A stretch of 8,591 nt of DNA from Methanosarcinales archaeon (GTDB lineage: Archaea > Halobacteriota > Syntropharchaeia > Alkanophagales > Methanospirareceae). Positions 6,336 through 8,591 of the stretch are shown in pieces (the stretch's first letter is position 1; every line of letters begins with the position of its first letter). A program made the translations under genes and the position numbers. The notes beneath the pieces are model-generated. The model did no database searches. It saw only the letters and a list, made by a program, of their open reading frames with translations, and had not been told where the DNA came from. The DNA is taken from the NCBI GenBank assembly GCA_030665925.1, contig DAOUYX010000057.1:1-8591 (forward strand), read 5' to 3'.

Positions 6336-6686
6336 TCATCGAAGGCGGGTTACTCCTTTTATTGTACCTGAGATCTTGATTACTCGTATGCCAATTCGTG
6401 CGTCATTTATCGAATGAATGCACGCTAATGACGCTCTTACTTCCTCGACTTTATCATGAGCGCATCTCAGGATGCCCACGCCGCCGCTGCTGCTGTTTGT
6501 GTCTTCTCTTTTATGGTATTCTATCAGCCATACCTTACTTTCACTCGCGCCCACATCGCCGTATAATGAATAAAGTGAGTCCCATATCTCTTTCAACAAT
6601 TCCCTCTTATCTATTTCTCGCTCGCACAGCACCTCGAAGAGCAGATACCTCCTCCGCTCACGAAGAGAAGGTGGCAGAATCAACAA
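6336..6686 (-). CDS. rnp2: RNase P protein subunit Pop5 (Rnp2)
   Basis: Pop5 pairs with Rpp30 to activate the catalytic RNA of archaeal RNase P, which removes tRNA 5' leaders. From the TTG at 6686 the protein has 116 residues. Its core begins LPPSLRERRRYLLFEVL, as Pop5 proteins do, followed by KVWLIEYHK (51-59), GILRCAHDKVEEVRASLACI (71-90) and the end KISGTIKGVTRLR. The start is uncertain. TTG 6686 (or TTG 6683) gives the family N-terminus but has no Shine-Dalgarno. The same frame stays open upstream through a repeat element to ATG 6770, 1 nt after the Rpp30 stop, and to ATG 6803; these would add 28 or 39 element-encoded residues rich in Phe, Cys and Gln. It is the second gene of an Rpp30-Pop5 operon, an order known in other archaea. 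The protein is complete at the C-terminus. Confidence 0.85.
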   Translation of the reverse strand: MLILPPSLRERRRYLLFEVLCEREIDKRELLKEIWDSLYSLYGDVGASESKVWLIEYHKREDTNSSSGGVGILRCAHDKVEEVRASLACIHSINDARIGIRVIKISGTIKGVTRLR

Positions 6687-6687
6687 T

Positions 6688-6715
6688 GCAAATTGCAAAT
6701 TGCAAATTGCAAATT
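6688..6715. repeat. Four perfect tandem copies of a 7-bp repeat
   Basis: GCAAATT occurs four times head to tail with no mismatch, immediately before the likely Pop5 start (reading the minus strand). It forms one arm of the palindromic element described separately. Confidence 0.9.
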
Positions 6716-6794
6716 GGCAGAAAGGAAAAATAGTAGTTTCTCTGGTCAGGCGTTCTTTCTTAAAGAGCATTTTATTTTGACTTTTGCACTTTGC
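6688..6794. repeat. Imperfect palindromic element with 7-bp-periodic arms
   Basis: The left arm (6688-6715) is four GCAAATT units. The right arm (6774-6794), read on the minus strand, is three degenerate units of the same period: GCAAAGT, GCAAAAG, TCAAAAT. The arms are in inverted orientation around a 58-bp centre, so the transcript could fold back. The Rpp30 stop overlaps the right arm and the Pop5 start abuts the left arm. Its look resembles small dispersed palindromic repeats that often yield spurious Phe/Cys/Gln-rich translations. Whether it is dispersed in this genome cannot be seen from one copy. Confidence 0.65.
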
Positions 6795-7473
6795 TATTTT
6801 CATTTTTTATTATCTCCACCTCACTTTCCTTTTTCCATCTCTTGTCTAATATTCCCGCGGGGATATCGCATAACGCACTCGTAGCCTCTTCTTTACTCAT
6901 TCCGAAGAGGGCTGCAAGTGCAATCATCTCTCGCGGCGCCCTCAAATCGTATACGGAGTGTGCATGGCTGGTTAATATCATCGGGGCGTTATATTTCCTC
7001 ACAAGCTTCAAATGCTCACGCATTTTACCCAGGGTTCGCGCTCTATCACCTCTTCGGCTGTGGATTATGGCATCCATATTGAAGTCTATTGCAACGCTAT
7101 TCTTAGCAGCGTATCTCACCAATACGTGGTTCAATCCTACTTCTCCTCTCTCTCCACACGGATGAGCCAATACATCCACCTTGGGATTCTCTACCGCCGC
7201 TCTATTTATCTTATCATTACCGCCGTGAACCGCTAATAAGGACACTTTGCCCCAGTGAAGTTTTACTTTTCTTTTCAGGTCAAAAACGGAATTCGCTTTT
7301 ATCTCTACACCATAGAAGACGGCATTTGATTCTGGTTGCTCTTGCACAACCTCATCGTGGTTGGTTATTGCAATTCCGGCATAGCCGTATCGTTTCGCAA
7401 CGCTGAGCAGTTCCTCTACTGGCGCATCGGTCTCCGGGTATGCATGCACGTTGAGGTCGTAATAATTGAGCAT
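6772..7473 (-). CDS. rnp3: RNase P protein subunit Rpp30 (Rnp3), PHP-like fold
   Basis: Rpp30 is the TIM-barrel-like partner of Pop5 in archaeal RNase P. From ATG 7473 it has 233 residues, the usual size. It begins MLNYYDLNVHAYPETD and continues with YGYAGIAITNHDE (29-41), VFYGVEIKA (52-60), LLAVHGGND (79-87), VDVLAHPCGERGEVGLNH (99-116), VAIDFNM (127-133), APMILTSHAHSVYDLRAP (163-180) and a helical end with GMSKEEATSALCDIPAGIL. The reading frame continues 88 codons upstream of this ATG, but that part is low-complexity and lies antisense to the next gene, so I rejected it. No Shine-Dalgarno is seen; an AT-rich box near 7495-7502 suggests a short leader. The last eleven residues (KNENSKVQKSK) come largely from the repeat element downstream and have no counterpart I recognise in the family. 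Confidence 0.9.
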   Translation of the reverse strand: MLNYYDLNVHAYPETDAPVEELLSVAKRYGYAGIAITNHDEVVQEQPESNAVFYGVEIKANSVFDLKRKVKLHWGKVSLLAVHGGNDKINRAAVENPKVDVLAHPCGERGEVGLNHVLVRYAAKNSVAIDFNMDAIIHSRRGDRARTLGKMREHLKLVRKYNAPMILTSHAHSVYDLRAPREMIALAALFGMSKEEATSALCDIPAGILDKRWKKESEVEIIKNENSKVQKSK

Positions 7474-7607
7474 CAAACTAAAGAAAAGGTTGCAGATAAA
7501 AAAGAGTTCATGAGAAACAGAAAATAAAATCAGAAGCGAGAAATAATACATAAAACTATTCTGTAAACTATTTATGATTGATGAAGAGATAGTACAGTAG
7601 ATGATAA
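7474..7607. promoter_or_regulatory. Divergent promoter region, Rpp30 and RPA-like gene
   Basis: This AT-rich spacer of 134 bp carries a minus-strand TTTTTTAT (7495-7502), about 25 bp before the Rpp30 ATG, and a plus-strand TTTATGAT (7571-7578), about 33 bp before the RPA-like ATG. Both would give very short leaders. No RNA gene or other ORF is supported here. Confidence 0.35.
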
Positions 7608-8183
7608 ATGAGTTCTGTGCCATCCTCAGGGGGTATATTGCAAAAGATTCTTGAACGTGGATACCAGATACATCCAGAGGCTCTAAAAGTTCTTGAGGCA
7701 CGAGGTGAAGAAAACGCCCTTGCGGTTTTGGAATCATTCTCAGAGCGGTTTTCAGAAGCGATTGTCATTGAGGTTAAGCAGGTTGAAGAGCTGCTTGAAA
7801 AAACTCCGGGAACGAAGGAGTTTGGAGCGAAGCTCAAGGGAAGAATAACGCAGATTTACGATGGCAGTGGTCTTATTCAGCGTTGTCCAAAGTGTAACAG
7901 ATGGATAATAGACGACTTTTGCATGGTTCACAGTGATGTAGAAGGAATCTGGGATCTAAGGATCAAAGCCCGATTTGATGATGGCAAAGACCGATGCACA
8001 TTGATTTTTAAAAAGGGGATTACAGAGAAAAGTGTGAATATTACACTGGAAGAAGCGAAGAAGTTGGGGGAAGCAGCAACGCTTGAACAAATACGAGAAG
8101 CGTTATTCGGTAAGAATTTCGAAATAGAAGGCGTAAAGCTAAACGGTGGGAATTTCCTTGTAAAGGATATTAGAGAAGTATAA
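7608..8183 (+). CDS. RPA-like single-stranded DNA-binding protein with zinc-finger OB fold
   Basis: This is a 191-residue protein. Residues 9-66 are helical (GILQKILERGYQIHPEALKVLEA); this part resembles the N-terminal helical region of the archaeal DNA polymerase D small subunit. Residues 75-160 look like the zinc-containing OB fold of archaeal RPA: KLKGRITQIYDGSGLIQRC, then the zinc ligands Cys93, Cys96, Cys105 and His108 in CPKCNRWIIDDFCMVH, then VEGIWDLRIKARFDDG and ITEKSVNITLEEA. I infer binding to single-stranded DNA in replication or repair, though it could be an accessory RPA-associated protein rather than the main RPA, which usually has several OB folds. An in-frame stop directly before ATG 7608 fixes the upstream limit; the Shine-Dalgarno is weak. 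It diverges from the RNase P operon. Confidence 0.7.
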   Translation: MSSVPSSGGILQKILERGYQIHPEALKVLEARGEENALAVLESFSERFSEAIVIEVKQVEELLEKTPGTKEFGAKLKGRITQIYDGSGLIQRCPKCNRWIIDDFCMVHSDVEGIWDLRIKARFDDGKDRCTLIFKKGITEKSVNITLEEAKKLGEAATLEQIREALFGKNFEIEGVKLNGGNFLVKDIREV

Positions 8184-8456
8184 AATGGCTCAACTTTGGG
8201 AGCGGAATACGGCAAACTCCACCATACAAACGCATTCAGGGATAAAGGCGTTTTGAATACCGTGGTTACTGAATATAACAGCCCGGAGAAGATAACGAAG
8301 CGGCTGGAAAAGGCGTATTCGATATTCGGCGACCGGATAAAATATGTGGGACCTGACTGCGGCTTAGGTCCGTTTCCCAGTCAAGAACTGGCGTATATGG
8401 TCTTAAAAAATACCGCGGAGGGGATAACAGCGTTTTATAGCGATTCTGAAATATAA
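8184..8456 (+). pseudogene. 3' remnant of a MetE-like (cobalamin-independent) methyltransferase gene
   Basis: The frame begins directly after the stop of the RPA-like gene and encodes about 90 residues, ending at TAA 8454-8456. The sequence VLNTVVTEYNSPEKITKRLEKA and then IKYVGPDCGLGPFPSQELAY and LKNTAEGI matches the C-terminal end of MetE-type barrels, in which the Cys of GPDCGL is the last zinc ligand. Intact archaeal members have about 300 or more residues, so the N-terminal two thirds, including the other zinc ligands, are absent. No ATG exists in this frame near the 5' end (TTG 8196 is the first start-like codon), and an ATG at 8185 belongs to another frame that soon stops. I infer a deletion or rearrangement remnant. 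A functional small protein is possible but unlikely. Confidence 0.65.
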
Positions 8457-8465
8457 ACTTTTTCA

Positions 8466-8496
8466 TTGGGCACTTTCTGTGCCCGATTCTATATTT
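8466..8496 (+). terminator. Hairpin followed by T-rich tract
   Basis: GGGCAC (8468-8473) pairs perfectly with GTGCCC (8479-8484) around a TTTCT loop, extended by T-G and T-A pairs, and is followed by TTCTATATTTT. It lies 11 bp after the stop of the MetE-like remnant, so it could be the ancestral terminator of that gene and now end the RPA-like transcript. Confidence 0.6.
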
Positions 8497-8503
8497 TCAC
8501 CAC

Positions 8504-8580
8504 GTTTGAGTGGTTCTTTAGATCAATTATGAATTCTTCCTTCCTTTGAGATTAGTTATACTTGTTTGAGTGTTTCTTTA
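8504..8580. repeat. Two 17-bp direct repeats 60 bp apart
   Basis: GTTTGAGTGGTTCTTTA (8504-8520) recurs at 8564-8580 with one mismatch (G to T). The flanks are unrelated. The first copy also overlaps a small hairpin (ACCAC at 8499-8503 with GTGGT at 8510-8514). The rest of 8457-8591 holds no gene. Confidence 0.6.
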
Positions 8581-8591
8581 TCTTTTGTTAT

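Noticed and set aside
6398..6733. 111-residue plus-strand frame over Pop5
   Set aside because: It is antisense to the recognisable Pop5 gene; its end is just the translated heptamer repeat.
7474..7737. 88-codon upstream extension of the Rpp30 frame
   Set aside because: It is antisense to the RPA-like gene and its spacer, is low in complexity (runs of Phe, Ser, Ile), and the family N-terminus starts at ATG 7473.
8504..8591. CRISPR array
   Set aside because: Only two copies of a 17-bp core are present, with a mismatch and unrelated flanks, and no cas gene is in the window. Kept as an observation to extend rightwards.

Overview
The window looks archaeal, most likely euryarchaeal (methanogen or ANME-like; the lineage is inferred). 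It encodes two archaeal RNase P proteins (Rpp30 and Pop5), an archaeal-type Thg1-like tRNA 5'-end polymerase, a two-cysteine DUF89 phosphatase, a zinc-finger OB-fold protein of the RPA type, and a CAU-anticodon tRNA without an encoded CCA. AT-rich TATA-like boxes lie upstream of several genes, and Shine-Dalgarno sequences are present at some starts and absent at others.

Layout. Bases 1-950 are an accessory-looking patch: the 5' part of a DDE transposase gene (minus strand, cut by the window edge), followed by a broken or frameshifted gene for a probable surface protein with a C-terminal membrane anchor. Next is hemC (tetrapyrrole synthesis, plus strand), which converges on and overlaps by 6 bp a GT4-type glycosyltransferase gene (minus). 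A tRNA(CAU) gene (plus) then ends exactly where the stop codon of the convergent DUF89 gene begins.

Bases 3170-5094 hold a compact minus-strand cluster transcribed PRC-barrel protein, Thg1-like polymerase, DUF89 phosphatase; the last two overlap by 17 bp. A 60-bp AT-rich gap separates it from a divergent membrane site-2 protease with a CBS pair (plus). The protease gene converges on a minus-strand RNase P operon, Rpp30 then Pop5. Between these two genes lies a palindromic element built of 7-bp repeats. It supplies the last codons of Rpp30 and all the sequence between its stop and the Pop5 core, so the Pop5 start is ambiguous. Divergent from Rpp30 is an RPA-like ssDNA-binding protein, followed without a gap by the 3' remnant of a MetE-like methyltransferase gene, a hairpin terminator, and two copies of a 17-bp sequence exactly 60 bp apart.

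Functional themes are tRNA maturation (Thg1-like protein, two RNase P proteins, a tRNA gene), DNA replication or repair (RPA-like protein), membrane proteolysis, and haem/cobamide precursor synthesis. No complete novel defence system or CRISPR array is visible. The most unusual points are the repeat element inside the RNase P operon, the Thg1-DUF89 overlap, and the broken genes at both ends.
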